A stretch of 64,000 bases of DNA, from NCBI RefSeq assembly GCF_030687495.1, contig NZ_CP117435.1, positions 1,984,001 through 2,048,000 of the forward strand. Direction: 5' to 3'. The notes under the pieces were generated by a model. It was not told the origin of the DNA. It ran no database searches and worked only from the letters and a program-made list of their open reading frames with translations. Position 1 is the stretch's first letter, and every line of letters begins with the position of its first letter. This DNA comes from Pseudomonas sp. FP453. GTDB lineage: Bacteria > Pseudomonadota > Gammaproteobacteria > Pseudomonadales > Pseudomonadaceae. This document shows positions 1-11,140 of the stretch, piece by piece. The position numbers were made by a program, and so were the translations under genes.

Positions 1-1
1 T

Positions 2-229
2 TCGATGATGTCGACCCCGATCGTCAACCCGCCGCAAGCTGCGATCCTGGGCATGCACAACATCATCCAGCGTCCGATGGCCATCAACGGCCAAGTCGTG
101 ATCCGCCCGATGATGTACCTGGCACTGTCCTACGATCACCGCCTGATCGATGGTAAAGAAGCCGTGACGTTCCTGGTGACCATCAAGAACCTGCTGGAAG
201 ACCCGGCTCGCCTGCTGCTGGATATCTGA
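2..229 (+). CDS. sucB: Dihydrolipoyllysine succinyltransferase (E2), C-terminal end only
   Basis: The last 75 codons of the E2 subunit of 2-oxoglutarate dehydrogenase; the 5' part lies before the window, and the frame is open from base 2. The text matches the end of the acyltransferase catalytic domain, including the [17 protein letters not shown] stretch and the catalytic segment [13 protein letters not shown], whose His and Asp are the acetyl/succinyltransferase active-site residues. It moves the succinyl group from lipoate to CoA in the cytoplasm. The following gene encodes the E3 partner, as is usual in Pseudomonas. Identification is secure because motif and context agree. Confidence 0.95.
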   Translation, partial: SMMSTPIVNPPQAAILGMHNIIQRPMAINGQVVIRPMMYLALSYDHRLIDGKEAVTFLVTIKNLLEDPARLLLDI

Positions 230-232
230 TAT

Positions 233-1765
<1,533 letters not shown>

Positions 1766-1969
1766 GCGAGATAATAAGAAACCACGGCGGAGTTGCCCGT
1801 CGTGAGCCTTGCGCGCAAGACTCACCGCGGAATATCCGCTGGACGCAGCCTTGCGCAGCTTTACGGGCCTTGAGCCCCGCAAGTTGCGCAAGCAGCAGTC
1901 ACAGGTGGCGCGGCACTCATAATGAGCGCAGCGCCGAATGCGCAGTACCTAACGAAGACGGTAAAAAGC

Positions 1970-3136
1970 ATGAATCTTCACGAGTATCAGGGTAAGCAGC
2001 TGTTCGCTGAATACGGCCTGCCAGTATCCCAGGGTTTCGCAGTCGACACCCCGGAAGCAGCAGCAGAAGCTTGCGACAAAATCGGTGGTACCGAGTGGGT
2101 TGTCAAAGCCCAGGTCCACGCTGGTGGTCGCGGTAAAGCGGGCGGCGTTAAGCTGGTTCGCAGCAAAGAAGACGCCAAGGCCTTCGCACAGCAGTGGCTG
2201 GGCAAGCGTCTGGTGACTTACCAGACTGATGCCAATGGCCAGCCAGTCACCAAGATCCTGGTTGAATCGTGCACTGATATCGCTAAAGAGCTGTACCTGG
2301 GCGCTGTCGTTGACCGTTCGAGCCGTCGCATCGTGTTCATGGCTTCCACCGAAGGTGGCGTGGACATCGAGAAGATCGCCCATGACACCCCAGAAAAAAT
2401 TCTGAAAGCCACTATCGATCCACTGGTTGGCGCTCAGCCATTCCAGGGTCGCGAGCTGGCTTTCCAGCTGGGTCTGGAAGGCAAGCAAGTTGCCCAGTTC
2501 GCCAAGATCTTCGTAGGTCTGGCCAAACTGTTCCAGGATCACGATCTGGCCCTGCTGGAAGTGAACCCGCTGGTGATCAAGGCTGACGGCGATCTGCATT
2601 GCCTCGACGCCAAGATCAACATCGACGCCAACGCCATGTACCGTCAGCCTAAGCTGAAGACTTTCCACGATCCGTCGCAAGACGATCCGCGCGAAGCGCA
2701 CGCTGCCAAGTTCGAACTGAACTACGTAGCCCTGGAAGGTAACATCGGTTGCATGGTCAACGGTGCTGGCCTGGCCATGGGTACCATGGACATCGTCAAC
2801 CTGCATGGCGGCAAACCAGCCAACTTCCTCGACGTGGGCGGTGGTGCTACCAAAGAACGCGTAACCGAAGCCTTCAAGATCATCCTGTCCGACTCCAACG
2901 TCGCTGCAGTACTGGTCAACATCTTCGGCGGCATCGTTCGTTGCGACATGATTGCCGAAGGCATCATCGGTGCAGTGAAAGAAGTCGGCGTGAAAATCCC
3001 GGTTGTTGTTCGCCTTGAAGGCAACAACGCTGAACTGGGCGCTAAAGTACTGGCAGAAAGCGGTTTGAACATCATCGCGGCTACCAGCCTGACCGACGCT
3101 GCTCAACAAGTTGTTAAAGCTGCGGAGGGCAAATAA
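1970..3136 (+). CDS. sucC: Succinyl-CoA synthetase, beta subunit (ADP-forming)
   Basis: 388 residues, the usual length. It forms the ATP-grasp subunit that makes ATP (or GTP) from succinyl-CoA in the TCA cycle, paired with SucD. The protein starts [12 protein letters not shown], the conserved N-terminus. An in-frame ATG at 1922 would add 16 residues not found in the family, so 1970 is chosen. The VNPLVI and GGIVRCD segments of the family are present. The 204-base gap from lpdG contains small dyads (for example around ttgcgcgcaag) but no clear terminator, so read-through from lpdG is plausible. Confidence 0.96.
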   Translation: MNLHEYQGKQLFAEYGLPVSQGFAVDTPEAAAEACDKIGGTEWVVKAQVHAGGRGKAGGVKLVRSKEDAKAFAQQWLGKRLVTYQTDANGQPVTKILVESCTDIAKELYLGAVVDRSSRRIVFMASTEGGVDIEKIAHDTPEKILKATIDPLVGAQPFQGRELAFQLGLEGKQVAQFAKIFVGLAKLFQDHDLALLEVNPLVIKADGDLHCLDAKINIDANAMYRQPKLKTFHDPSQDDPREAHAAKFELNYVALEGNIGCMVNGAGLAMGTMDIVNLHGGKPANFLDVGGGATKERVTEAFKIILSDSNVAAVLVNIFGGIVRCDMIAEGIIGAVKEVGVKIPVVVRLEGNNAELGAKVLAESGLNIIAATSLTDAAQQVVKAAEGK

Positions 3137-4017
3137 TGAGCGTCCTGATCAATAAAGACACCAAAGTTATCTGCCAGGGCATTACCGGTTCCCAAGGTAG
3201 TTTCCACACCCAGCAAGCCATCGAGTACGGCACCAAGATGGTTGGTGGTGTAACTCCTGGCAAAGGCGGCACCGAGCACCTGGGCCTGCCAGTGTTCAAC
3301 ACCGTGAAAGACGCTGTAGCTGCCACTGGCGCCACCGCCAGCGTGATCTACGTTCCAGCTCCTTTCTGCAAGGACTCGATCCTGGAAGCAGCGTTCGGCG
3401 GCATCAAGCTGATCGTTTGCATCACCGAAGGCATTCCTACCCTGGACATGCTGGACGCTAAAGTTAAGTGCGACGAGCTGGGTGTTGTCCTGATCGGCCC
3501 TAACTGCCCAGGCGTGATCACTCCAGGCGAATGCAAGATCGGCATCATGCCAGGTCACATTCACTTGCCAGGTAAAGTCGGTATCGTTTCCCGTTCCGGC
3601 ACCCTGACCTACGAAGCTGTGAAGCAGACTACTGACGCCGGTTTCGGTCAGTCGACTTGCGTCGGCATCGGCGGTGACCCGATCCCAGGTTCGAACTTCA
3701 TCGACATCCTGAAACTGTTCCAGGAAGACCCGAAGACCGAAGCGATCGTGATGATCGGTGAGATCGGCGGTTCGGCTGAAGAAGAAGCGGCTGCCTACAT
3801 CAAGGCACACGTGACCAAGCCGGTTGTTTCCTACATCGCTGGTGTGACTGCCCCTGCTGGCAAGCGCATGGGCCATGCTGGCGCAATCATCTCTGGCGGC
3901 AAAGGCACTGCAGACGAGAAATTCGCTGCACTGCAAGACGCAGGCGTTAAAACCGTGCGTTCGCTGGCAGACATCGGCAAGGCCCTGGCCGAGCTGACCG
4001 GTTGGGCTGTCAAGTAA
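3136..4017 (+). CDS. sucD: Succinyl-CoA synthetase, alpha subunit
   Basis: 293 residues. It binds CoA and carries the histidine that is phosphorylated in catalysis; here that is His247 in [13 protein letters not shown]. The CoA-binding Rossmann start ([11 protein letters not shown]) and the GPNCPGVI segment are intact. The start codon shares one base with the sucC stop (taATG), which points to translational coupling and equal subunit output. A strong hairpin follows at 4048-4071. Confidence 0.97.
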   Translation: MSVLINKDTKVICQGITGSQGSFHTQQAIEYGTKMVGGVTPGKGGTEHLGLPVFNTVKDAVAATGATASVIYVPAPFCKDSILEAAFGGIKLIVCITEGIPTLDMLDAKVKCDELGVVLIGPNCPGVITPGECKIGIMPGHIHLPGKVGIVSRSGTLTYEAVKQTTDAGFGQSTCVGIGGDPIPGSNFIDILKLFQEDPKTEAIVMIGEIGGSAEEEAAAYIKAHVTKPVVSYIAGVTAPAGKRMGHAGAIISGGKGTADEKFAALQDAGVKTVRSLADIGKALAELTGWAVK

Positions 4018-4047
4018 GCCTCGCGCTTAGCTGACGCTTTACCAAGC

Positions 4048-4071
4048 AAAGGCCACCTTCGGGTGGCCTTT
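4048..4071 (+). terminator. Terminator of the suc operon
   Basis: A perfect 10-bp stem (aaaggccacc / ggtggccttt) with a UUCG tetraloop lies 30 bases after the sucD stop. The T-rich right flank is short, but the UUCG loop and position fit an intrinsic terminator. Confidence 0.85.
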
Positions 4072-4117
4072 GTGCTTTCTGGGTTTACCCATTTGTTGTG
4101 GGATCTACTCGGTCAAA

Positions 4118-4206
4118 TGTGGGAGCTGGCTTGCCTGCGATAGCGGTGTGTCAGCCGACACATTTGGCACAGACAGATCGCTATCGCAGGCAAGCCAGCT
4201 CCCACA
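4118..4206. repeat. REPIN (paired REP, GGCTTGCCTGC type)
   Basis: Two inverted copies of the tgtgggagctggcttgcctg REP arm, each continuing into cgatagc, enclose a variable spacer of about 35 bases. Paired REPs of this kind are mobilised in trans by RAYT transposases in P. fluorescens; no RAYT gene is in this window. Confidence 0.9.
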
Positions 4207-4449
4207 GTGGAATGTATTGCCACGTTAAGTATGAAAACGCGACATTTGAATGTCGCTTATCGGACAGTTCGCCCCGCAACAGTGCGTTCGTCAGCCAAAT
4301 TCTGTATTCTGCCCGCCTCTTTATGCGTGTGCCTCCCAAAAGGAAGCCCCGCGCTAGACCGGTCGGCCCCCATCAGGGCTGGCAGTATTTCCCTCATCCA
4401 TAGGGAATCCCTCTCTAAATTCCGATTCAGTAGTGTGGTATTTCCTCAA
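4207..4449 (+). other. Untranslated region before brnQ
   Basis: 243 bases between the REPIN and brnQ. The brnQ frame stays open through it, but the conserved protein start lies at 4450. I see no confident promoter. The stretch from about 4300 to 4400 is rich in short GC dyads (around cggtcggcccccatcagggctgg) and could be a structured leader. No tRNA, known riboswitch or leader-peptide gene is recognised. Confidence 0.3.
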
Positions 4450-5763
4450 ATGAAAGTGTTGAAAAGCCAGGATATCCTGGCGTTGGGCTTTATGACCTTT
4501 GCCCTGTTCGTGGGCGCCGGCAACATCATCTTCCCGCCTATCGTTGGTTTGCAGTCCGGGCCTCATGTCTGGATGGCAGCGCTGGGCTTTCTGATCACCG
4601 CCGTGGGTTTGCCGGTGGTCACCGTGATCGCCCTGGCCAAGGTCGGCGGCGGTATGGACGCGTTGAGCAGCCCGATCGGCAAGATCGCCGGTGGCCTGCT
4701 CGCGGCGGCGGCGTATCTGGCGGTAGGGCCGCTGTTCGCCACCCCGCGTACCGCGACCGTGTCCTTTGAAGTGGGCCTGGCGCCGCTGACCGGCGAAAGC
4801 CCGCTGGCGTTGTTCATCTACAGCTCGGTGTACTTCCTGGTGGTGTTCTTCGTTTCCCTGTATCCAGGTCGACTCCTGGATACCGTGGGTCGCTTCCTCG
4901 CCCCACTGAAGATCATCGCCTTGGCGATCCTCGGTATCGCTGCATTCGCCTTGCCGGCCGGTGACGTGGGTGTCGCCACCCCGGAATACGTGGCCGCACC
5001 GTTTTCCCAAGGCTTTATCCAGGGCTACCTGACCATGGATACCCTGGGCGCCCTGGTGTTTGGCATCGTGATCGTCAATGCCATCCGCTCCCGTGGCGTC
5101 GAGTCGCCCAAGCTCATCACCCGTTACGCCATCATTGCGGGCTTGATTGCCGGCGTGGGCCTGGCCCTGGTGTACTTCAGCCTGTTCCGCCTGGGCTCGG
5201 GCAGCCATGCCGTTGCCGCCGGCGCGACCAACGGCGCAGCGGTGCTGCATGCTTACGTGCAGCACACCTTCGGCTCCCTGGGCAGCGGTTTCCTGGCCGT
5301 GTTGATCTCCCTGGCGTGCCTGGTCACTGCCGTAGGCCTGACCTGTGCCTGCGCCGAGTACTTCAGCCGCGTCCTGCCATTGTCCTACAAGACATTGGTC
5401 GTGATCCTGGCGCTGTTTTCGCTGTTCGTGTCCAACCTGGGCCTGACCAAGCTGATCGCGTTCTCGATCCCGGTGCTCACGGCGATCTACCCGCCGTGCA
5501 TCGTGCTGGTGGCCTTGAGCTTCTGCAAAGACTTCTGGAATGAACAGGGCCGCATTGTCGGCCCGGTGATGCTGGTGTCGTTCATCTTTGGTTGCATCGA
5601 TGCGCTCAAAGGCGCTGGCTTGGCCGACTGGATGCCGGCGCAATTGGCGCACCTGCCGCTGAGCGAGCAGGGCCTGGCGTGGCTGGTGCCGTCGTTTTTG
5701 ACCCTGGTGGTGGCGTTTGGGGTTGATCTGCTGCTCGGCAAGCGCAGCGAAGCGATCGCTTGA
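4450..5763 (+). CDS. brnQ: Branched-chain amino acid:cation symporter
   Basis: 437 residues, typical for the LIVCS family. It imports leucine, isoleucine and valine across the inner membrane with a cation. The N-terminus [20 protein letters not shown] and the [11 protein letters not shown] motif of helix 1 are characteristic, and about twelve hydrophobic segments follow. The start at 4450 is chosen because homology begins there; the longer in-frame extension from 4207 has no membrane-protein character. The brnQ gene follows sucD in other Pseudomonas. A strong terminator follows it. Confidence 0.93.
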   Translation: MKVLKSQDILALGFMTFALFVGAGNIIFPPIVGLQSGPHVWMAALGFLITAVGLPVVTVIALAKVGGGMDALSSPIGKIAGGLLAAAAYLAVGPLFATPRTATVSFEVGLAPLTGESPLALFIYSSVYFLVVFFVSLYPGRLLDTVGRFLAPLKIIALAILGIAAFALPAGDVGVATPEYVAAPFSQGFIQGYLTMDTLGALVFGIVIVNAIRSRGVESPKLITRYAIIAGLIAGVGLALVYFSLFRLGSGSHAVAAGATNGAAVLHAYVQHTFGSLGSGFLAVLISLACLVTAVGLTCACAEYFSRVLPLSYKTLVVILALFSLFVSNLGLTKLIAFSIPVLTAIYPPCIVLVALSFCKDFWNEQGRIVGPVMLVSFIFGCIDALKGAGLADWMPAQLAHLPLSEQGLAWLVPSFLTLVVAFGVDLLLGKRSEAIA

Positions 5764-5785
5764 TCGGCTAAAAGGCGCTACCGAA

Positions 5786-5820
5786 ATGCCCCGTATCAAT
5801 CGATACGGGGCATTTTTTTT
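5786..5820 (+). terminator. Terminator of brnQ
   Basis: A perfect 12-bp stem (5786-5797 with 5802-5813), four-base loop, and then an unbroken T tract: a classic intrinsic terminator. Confidence 0.95.
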
Positions 5821-5896
5821 TGGTTGTCAGGCAGTGTCTTTTCGCTTGGGCTAACGTCGAACAGGTTAAGAAAATTTCAAGTTGAAACGCAGTCAG

Positions 5897-5985
5897 TGTG
5901 GGAGCTGGCTTGCCTGCGATAGCGGTATGCCAGTTAACTCAGCAGTGACTGAACAGACGCCATCGCAGGCAAGCCAGCTCCCCCA
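5897..5985. repeat. REPIN (GGCTTGCCTGC type)
   Basis: Inverted pair of REP arms; the right arm ends ccccca instead of cccaca. The element ends only 27 bases before the next ATG (6013), so it makes up much of that gene's upstream region. Confidence 0.88.
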
Positions 5986-6012
5986 TTGATCGCGCTCGTC
6001 ATAGGGACCCGC

Positions 6013-6750
6013 ATGTCGTTCATCGAAACCAATCTGATCCACCTGCTTGCCGCGCTCTGGTTCGTCTTGTGCTGGGGCGGCTACACCCGTTATGCCACCT
6101 GGAAAGCACGGGACACGGCTTGCCTGGCCAGCGTGCTGCACCTGTATCGCGAAGACTGGATGCGCCGCATGCTGATGCGCGACAACCGCATCGCCGACGC
6201 CAGCGTGATCGGCAACCTGGAGCGGAACGCCTCGTTCTTCGCCTCCAGCACCTTGATCATCCTTGCCGGTATTCTCACCGTGCTCGGGGCCTCGGAGCGG
6301 GCGGTGTCGTTGCTGGCGGACATTCCCATGGTGCAGCAGGCGTCCCAGGGCATGTCGGAGATCAAGTTGCTGTGCCTGGCACTGGTGTTTGTCTACGCCT
6401 TCTTCACCTTCAGCTGGTGCATGCGCCAGTACAACTTCGCGGCCGTGCTGGTGGGTTCGGCACCGATGATCGGCGAGCGGCATGTGTCGGAGCAGGAGCG
6501 CAAGGCGTTCGCCCTGCGGGCGGCGCGGGTGATTTCCATGGCGGCCAACCAGTTCAACTTTGGCCTGCGCTCTTATTATTTTGGCATGACCATGTTGGCG
6601 TGGTTTGTCAGCCCCTGGTTGTTCATGTTGATGAGCAGCGGGGTGGTGTTGGTGCTTTACCGCCGGGAGTTTCATTCCGACGTATTGCAAGTGATGGTGT
6701 ATACGCAGACCGACACGCCGCTGCCGGAGGCGGTAAAAGAGGCGGTTTAA
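6013..6750 (+). CDS. DUF599 family membrane protein
   Basis: 245 residues with four or so hydrophobic segments (about 5-24, 70-95, 115-140 and 185-215) and a conserved RERNAS-like region, here NLERNASFF, that fits DUF599 (YuaF/YIF-type, function unknown). An alternative TTG start at 5986 lies at the edge of the REPIN and is less likely. It stands alone between a terminator upstream and a shared terminator downstream. No enzymatic motif is visible. Confidence 0.75.
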   Translation: MSFIETNLIHLLAALWFVLCWGGYTRYATWKARDTACLASVLHLYREDWMRRMLMRDNRIADASVIGNLERNASFFASSTLIILAGILTVLGASERAVSLLADIPMVQQASQGMSEIKLLCLALVFVYAFFTFSWCMRQYNFAAVLVGSAPMIGERHVSEQERKAFALRAARVISMAANQFNFGLRSYYFGMTMLAWFVSPWLFMLMSSGVVLVLYRREFHSDVLQVMVYTQTDTPLPEAVKEAV

Positions 6751-6782
6751 CTAACGCTTCAAGTAAAAACGGCAGACAAAGT

Positions 6783-6807
6783 AAAGCCCGCTATCTAAGC
6801 GGGCTTT
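6783..6807. terminator. Bidirectional terminator
   Basis: A 10-bp stem (aaagcccgct / agcgggcttt) with T-rich sequence on the right and A-rich on the left. It can end transcription of the DUF599 gene and of the convergent lipoprotein gene. Confidence 0.85.
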
Positions 6808-6840
6808 CTTTTTGCAGCAGTGCTATTGCTAGCCGCGGTC

Positions 6841-7092
6841 TCAAGAACCGGTGGCTGGTGTAGCAGGTGCAGCTTCTTTTGCAGCGGCGGCGTTCGATTC
6901 AGCCTGAGCTTTGGCAGCTTCGGCGTTTTCTTTCGCAGCGTCGTTCACTTTATCCTGAGCCTTCGCCATGTCTTTCTGAGCTTGCTCGGAATGTGCAGCG
7001 GCGTCTTGGGCTTTGTCTTCGGATTTTTTGTCGCAGGCAGCGAGACCGAGGGCAGCAGCGAGCATCATGGAAATAGCTAAAGTCTTGCGCAT
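6841..7092 (-). CDS. Small alanine-rich lipoprotein
   Basis: 83 residues. It has a lipoprotein signal peptide with lipobox LGLAAC, so the mature protein begins at Cys19. The rest is a charged, Ala/Lys/Glu-rich helix (KAQDAAAHSEQAQKD and similar heptads) likely to form a coiled coil, ending in a Pro/Thr tail. The start is set by an AAGGAG site 10 bases upstream; a longer ATG at 7137 lacks one. It resembles small envelope lipoproteins of unknown role in Pseudomonas. Residue +2 is Asp, the classical inner-membrane retention signal in enterics, but this rule is less firm in Pseudomonas. Confidence 0.8.
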   Translation of the reverse strand: MRKTLAISMMLAAALGLAACDKKSEDKAQDAAAHSEQAQKDMAKAQDKVNDAAKENAEAAKAQAESNAAAAKEAAPATPATGS

Positions 7093-7250
7093 GGGGTGTT
7101 TCTCCTTATTGAAGATATCTACTGGCCTTTCGAGCATGGGGCTCCGGCATTAGTTCCTTTTGTTTCACAGATATATAAACCGCTGACTTAAAGGAACTTT
7201 TGCCCGCGCCACCGATTTTGTCGATCCACACTAATAAGAGTCCCGAACGA

Positions 7251-7727
7251 ATGACCGAAAACCCTTTGTTAGAGCGCGCGACGCGCTTTGTATCGGCCTT
7301 GCGCCATTGCCAGGTGTTGGGTATTACCGCTCATCACGCGAGCGGGGAGGGCATCACGTTGATCATGCCCTACGCCCCCCATCTCGTCGGTGATCCCAAT
7401 ACCGGTGTGATCCATGGTGGCGCCTTGACCTCCCTGATGGACACGGCCTGCGGCATGGCGACCTTATGTGTCTTGCCCGAGTTCGAGGTGTGCCCGACCC
7501 TCGACCTGCGTATCGACTACATGCACCCGGCCGAGCCCCATAAACCCGTGTTTGGCTTCGCCCAATGCTACCGCGTCACCACCGACGTGATTTTCACCCG
7601 TGGCTTCGCCTACCAGGACGATCCACAGCAGCCCATCGCCCATGTAGTGGGCACGTTCATGCGTATGGGCAAGCGTCTCAAGGGCACGCAAGGATTGGGC
7701 AGCGCGATCAAGGGAGAGCAGGCATGA
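7251..7727 (+). CDS. PaaI-type hotdog thioesterase
   Basis: 158 residues. The motif VIHGGALTSLMDTACGMA is the HGG-x(n)-D active-site helix of PaaI-type acyl-CoA thioesterases. It likely hydrolyses an aryl- or acyl-CoA in the cytoplasm; the substrate cannot be read from sequence. The ATG at 7251 is taken as start; an upstream TTG at 7200 adds residues outside the fold. It overlaps the next gene by ATGA, so the two are translationally coupled paralogues and may form a heteromer. Confidence 0.85.
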   Translation: MTENPLLERATRFVSALRHCQVLGITAHHASGEGITLIMPYAPHLVGDPNTGVIHGGALTSLMDTACGMATLCVLPEFEVCPTLDLRIDYMHPAEPHKPVFGFAQCYRVTTDVIFTRGFAYQDDPQQPIAHVVGTFMRMGKRLKGTQGLGSAIKGEQA

Positions 7728-8176
7728 CACATCGATTCAAGACCCGCCTGGAACAGGCCCATGCGCGCGGCAACTACGACGAACTGCTGGGCCTGATCCC
7801 CTACGCCAAGCTGATCGGCATCGAATGCACCCGCCTCGGGGATGAGCTGCTGTTTCGCCTGCCGGCGAGCAAGGACAATATTGGTAACCCGATATTGCCG
7901 GCGCTCCACGGCGGGGTGATTGCCGGCTTTATGGAGCTGTCGGCGGCGCTGCACCTGCTGGTATTCACCGGTGCGCCGGGCCTGCCGAAAATCATCGACT
8001 TCTCCCTGGATTACCTGCGCGCCGGGCAGTTTCGCGACACTTACGCCAAATGCCAGGTGTGGCGCCAAGGCCGGCGGGTGGCGAATGTCGCGATCACCGC
8101 CTGGCAGAGCACGGCGGCGGAACCGATTGCCACGGCTCGCGCGCATTTCAAGATCGAGGAACCAAGTCGCCCTTGA
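7724..8176 (+). CDS. PaaI-type hotdog thioesterase, second copy
   Basis: 150 residues, a second hotdog protein starting inside the stop of the first (ATGA overlap). The family segment is LHGGVIAGFMELSAALHLL: the HGG is kept but the usual acidic residue in the helix is Glu here, as in some PaaI members. The ribosome site gggagagcagg is good. The tandem arrangement suggests a mixed hexamer or two substrates. Gene order continues into htpG after about 90 bases. Confidence 0.83.
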   Translation: MTHRFKTRLEQAHARGNYDELLGLIPYAKLIGIECTRLGDELLFRLPASKDNIGNPILPALHGGVIAGFMELSAALHLLVFTGAPGLPKIIDFSLDYLRAGQFRDTYAKCQVWRQGRRVANVAITAWQSTAAEPIATARAHFKIEEPSRP

Positions 8177-8265
8177 AATCCTGGCCTTAGCCCCCAACTT
8201 GGATGACAACCCGCCGCCAATCATTGAGAACGCGGCCACTGCCATCCAATTGGAGTTTGATGACC

Positions 8266-10170
8266 ATGAGCGTGGAAACTCAAAAGGAAACCCTGGGCTT
8301 CCAGACCGAGGTGAAGCAACTGCTGCACCTCATGATCCATTCGCTGTATTCCAACAAGGAAATCTTCCTTCGCGAATTGATCTCCAACGCCTCTGACGCT
8401 GTCGACAAATTACGTTTCGAAGCCCTGTCCAAGCCTGAGTTGCTGGAAGGCGGCGCCGAACTGAAAATCCGTGTGAGCTTCGACAAGGACGCCAAGACCG
8501 TCACCCTCGAAGACAACGGCATCGGCATGAGCCGTGAAGACGCGATCACCCACCTGGGCACCATCGCCAAATCCGGCACTGCAGATTTCATGAAGAACCT
8601 GTCGGGCGATCAGAAGAAAGATTCGCACCTGATCGGCCAGTTCGGCGTGGGCTTCTACTCGGCCTTTATCGTTGCCGACAGGGTTGAAGTGTTCAGCCGT
8701 CGCGCCGGCCTCGACGCCAGCGAAGGCGTGCACTGGTCGTCCAAAGGTGAGGGTGAATTTGAAATCGCCACCATCGACAAGGCTGACCGTGGCACCCGCA
8801 TCGTGCTGCACCTCAAAGCCAATGAAGATGAGTTCGCCGACGGCTACCGCCTGCGCAACATCATCAAGAAGTATTCCGACCATATCGCTTTGCCCATCGA
8901 GCTGCCGAAAGAACAGGCTGTTGCCGAAGGTGAAGAAAAACCTGCCCAGGAATGGGAAGTGGTCAACCGCGCCAGCGCCCTGTGGACCCGTCCTCGTACC
9001 GAAGTCAAAGACGAGGAATACCAGGAGTTCTACAAGCACATCGCCCATGACTACGAGAACCCGCTGAGCTGGAGCCACAACAAGGTCGAAGGCAAGCTGG
9101 AATACAGCTCGCTGCTCTACGTACCGGCCCGTGCTCCGTTCGACCTGTACCAGCGTGAAGCGCCAAAGGGCCTCAAGCTCTACGTGCAGCGCGTGTTCGT
9201 GATGGACCAGGCGGAATCCTTCCTGCCGCTGTACCTGCGCTTTATCAAAGGCGTGGTCGACTCCAATGACCTGTCGCTGAACGTGTCGCGGGAAATCCTG
9301 CAGAAAGACCCGATCATCGACTCCATGAAGTCGGCGCTGACCAAGCGCGTGCTCGACATGCTGGAAAAGCTGGCGAAGAACGAGCCTGAGCAATACAAGG
9401 GCTTCTGGAAAAACTTCGGCCAGGTCATGAAAGAAGGCCCGGCTGAAGATTTCGCCAACAAGGAAAAAATCGCCGGCCTGCTGCGCTTTGCTTCGACCCA
9501 TGAAGAGGGTGGCGAGCAGGTGGTGTCCCTGGCCGAGTACCTGGCCCGCGCCAAGGAAGGTCAGGACAAGATCTACTACCTGACCGGCGAAACCTACGCC
9601 CAGGTCAAGAACAGCCCGCACCTGGAAGTCTTCCGCAAGAAAGGCATCGAAGTGCTGCTGCTGACCGACCGTATCGACGAGTGGCTGATGAGCTACCTCA
9701 GCGAGTTCGACGGCAAGTCGTTCGTCGACGTGGCCCGTGGTGACCTGGACCTGGGTAACCTGGACTCCGCAGAAGAGAAGAAGGAAGCCGAAGAAGTCGC
9801 CAAGGCCAAAGAAGGCCTGGTTGAACGAATCAAGACCGCCCTGGGCGATGCCGTCAGCGAAGTGCGGGTTTCCCACCGTCTGACCGATTCCCCGGCGATC
9901 CTGGCCATCGGCGAGCAGGACCTGGGCATGCAGATGCGCCAGATCCTCGAAGCCAGCGGGCAGAAGGTTCCGGATTCCAAGCCGATCTTCGAGTTCAACC
10001 CGGCTCACCCGCTGATCGAGAAACTTGATGGCGAGCAGAGCGAAGAGCGGTTTGGCGACCTGTCGCACATCCTCTTCGACCAGGCGGCCCTGGCCGCTGG
10101 CGACAGCTTGAAGGACCCGGCCGCCTATGTGCGCCGCCTGAACAAGCTGTTGGTTGAACTGTCGGTCTGA
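8266..10170 (+). CDS. htpG: Molecular chaperone HtpG (Hsp90 family)
   Basis: 634 residues, normal length. N-terminal GHKL ATPase domain with [14 protein letters not shown] (the Asn binds Mg-ATP), the DNGIGM motif, and the [10 protein letters not shown] lid segment; then the middle domain with SREILQ and a C-terminal dimerisation domain. ATP-dependent cytoplasmic chaperone. The start [13 protein letters not shown] is the family N-terminus; an upstream in-frame ATG at 8203 is rejected. A terminator follows directly. Confidence 0.97.
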   Translation: MSVETQKETLGFQTEVKQLLHLMIHSLYSNKEIFLRELISNASDAVDKLRFEALSKPELLEGGAELKIRVSFDKDAKTVTLEDNGIGMSREDAITHLGTIAKSGTADFMKNLSGDQKKDSHLIGQFGVGFYSAFIVADRVEVFSRRAGLDASEGVHWSSKGEGEFEIATIDKADRGTRIVLHLKANEDEFADGYRLRNIIKKYSDHIALPIELPKEQAVAEGEEKPAQEWEVVNRASALWTRPRTEVKDEEYQEFYKHIAHDYENPLSWSHNKVEGKLEYSSLLYVPARAPFDLYQREAPKGLKLYVQRVFVMDQAESFLPLYLRFIKGVVDSNDLSLNVSREILQKDPIIDSMKSALTKRVLDMLEKLAKNEPEQYKGFWKNFGQVMKEGPAEDFANKEKIAGLLRFASTHEEGGEQVVSLAEYLARAKEGQDKIYYLTGETYAQVKNSPHLEVFRKKGIEVLLLTDRIDEWLMSYLSEFDGKSFVDVARGDLDLGNLDSAEEKKEAEEVAKAKEGLVERIKTALGDAVSEVRVSHRLTDSPAILAIGEQDLGMQMRQILEASGQKVPDSKPIFEFNPAHPLIEKLDGEQSEERFGDLSHILFDQAALAAGDSLKDPAAYVRRLNKLLVELSV

Positions 10171-10181
10171 CACCGTTGTAG

Positions 10182-10208
10182 AAAAGCCCGCTTCGGCGGG
10201 CTTTTTCG
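10182..10208 (+). terminator. Terminator of htpG
   Basis: A perfect 10-bp stem aaaagcccgc / gcgggctttt with a UUCG loop, followed by T residues, 11 bases after the stop. Confidence 0.93.
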
Positions 10209-10236
10209 TTCTCGTGCACCTCAACTGGAGTAAATG

Positions 10237-10959
10237 ATGAGCCAAGTCACTGTGCGTTCCGTGGTCTATCAGCTTGATGGCCAGTCCTACGAAAGCCGCC
10301 TCGCGTTCGATGCCAGCCACCAGGGCCCGCTGCCGGGCCTGTTGATGGCGCCGAACTGGATGGGGGTGAGTGCGGGTGCCGAAGAGATCGCCAAGAGCGT
10401 GGCCAGTAAAGGCTACGTGGTGCTGATCGCCGACCTGTACGGGCAAACCGTGCGTCCGTCGAATGGCGATGAAGCTGGCGCGGCGATGATGCCGTTGAAA
10501 AACGATAACCCGGAGTTGCTCAAGCGCATGCAGGCGGCCTTTGCACAACTGCAGGCCCAGGCCGAGGTGGATACGGCGAAGCTGGCGACCTTTGGTTTCT
10601 GCTTCGGTGGTTTCTGCTCGCTGGAGCTGGCGCGTACCGGTGCACCGCTGAAGGCTGCCGTATCGTTCCACGGCACCATCGACACCCAGAACCCGGCAGG
10701 TGCCAGGCACATCCAGGGGTCAGTGCTGGTGCTGCATGGCGCGTCCGATCCTTTGGTGCCGAGAGAGCAGCTGCCAGCGTTTGAAGCAGAAATGAACGCG
10801 GCTGGGGTGGATTGGCAACTGCTGAGCTACGGCGGCGCGGTGCATTCCTTCACCGACCCGCACGCCAATGTGCCGGGCAAGATGATGTACGACGCGAAGA
10901 CGGCCAAGCGGGCGTTCAAGTCGATGCATGATTTGTTGGATGAAGTGTTCGCGGGCTGA
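10237..10959 (+). CDS. Dienelactone hydrolase family protein
   Basis: 240 residues with the DLH alpha/beta-hydrolase triad: nucleophile Cys122 in GFCFGG, Asp in GASDPLVP, His in GAVHSFTDP. The family hydrolyses dienelactones or other small esters; the natural substrate is unknown. Two adjacent ATGs (10234, 10237) are possible; the second has better spacing (six bases) from the GGAG site. The same gene follows htpG in P. aeruginosa. Its stop codon is part of a short duplicated unit described under the repeats. Confidence 0.88.
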   Translation: MSQVTVRSVVYQLDGQSYESRLAFDASHQGPLPGLLMAPNWMGVSAGAEEIAKSVASKGYVVLIADLYGQTVRPSNGDEAGAAMMPLKNDNPELLKRMQAAFAQLQAQAEVDTAKLATFGFCFGGFCSLELARTGAPLKAAVSFHGTIDTQNPAGARHIQGSVLVLHGASDPLVPREQLPAFEAEMNAAGVDWQLLSYGGAVHSFTDPHANVPGKMMYDAKTAKRAFKSMHDLLDEVFAG

Positions 10960-10982
10960 TTTTTCGGCGCCTGTACTGGCCT

Positions 10983-11140
10983 CATCGCAGGCAAGCCAGC
11001 TCCCACATTTGAATGCGTTCACAAATCAAAATGTGGGAGTGTTTCAGGGCTGATTTTTTTGGCCCTATTGCAGGCAAGCCAGCTCCCACATTTGAATACG
11101 TTCACAAATCAAAATGTAGGAGCGGGCTTGCCCGCGATGG
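10983..11140. repeat. Two tandem REP elements, one truncated and one chimeric
   Basis: First element 10983-11039: a left GGCTTGCCTGC-type arm, an AT-rich spacer (tttgaatgcgttcacaaatc), and a right arm cut short after tgtgggag. Second element 11068-11140: the same left arm and nearly the same spacer, but the right arm is of the other type (aggagcgggcttgcccgcga). Both are preceded by gggctgattttt, which in the first copy includes the stop of the dienelactone hydrolase gene. Confidence 0.8.

Noticed and set aside
4207..4449. An N-terminal extension of BrnQ of 81 residues
   Set aside because: The family begins at the 4450 ATG, and the extension lacks membrane or domain character. It is more likely a leader region.
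8410..10710. A 766-codon open frame opposite htpG and the dienelactone hydrolase gene
   Set aside because: Same effect of GC-rich third positions. It crosses two genes and a terminator and shows no domain.
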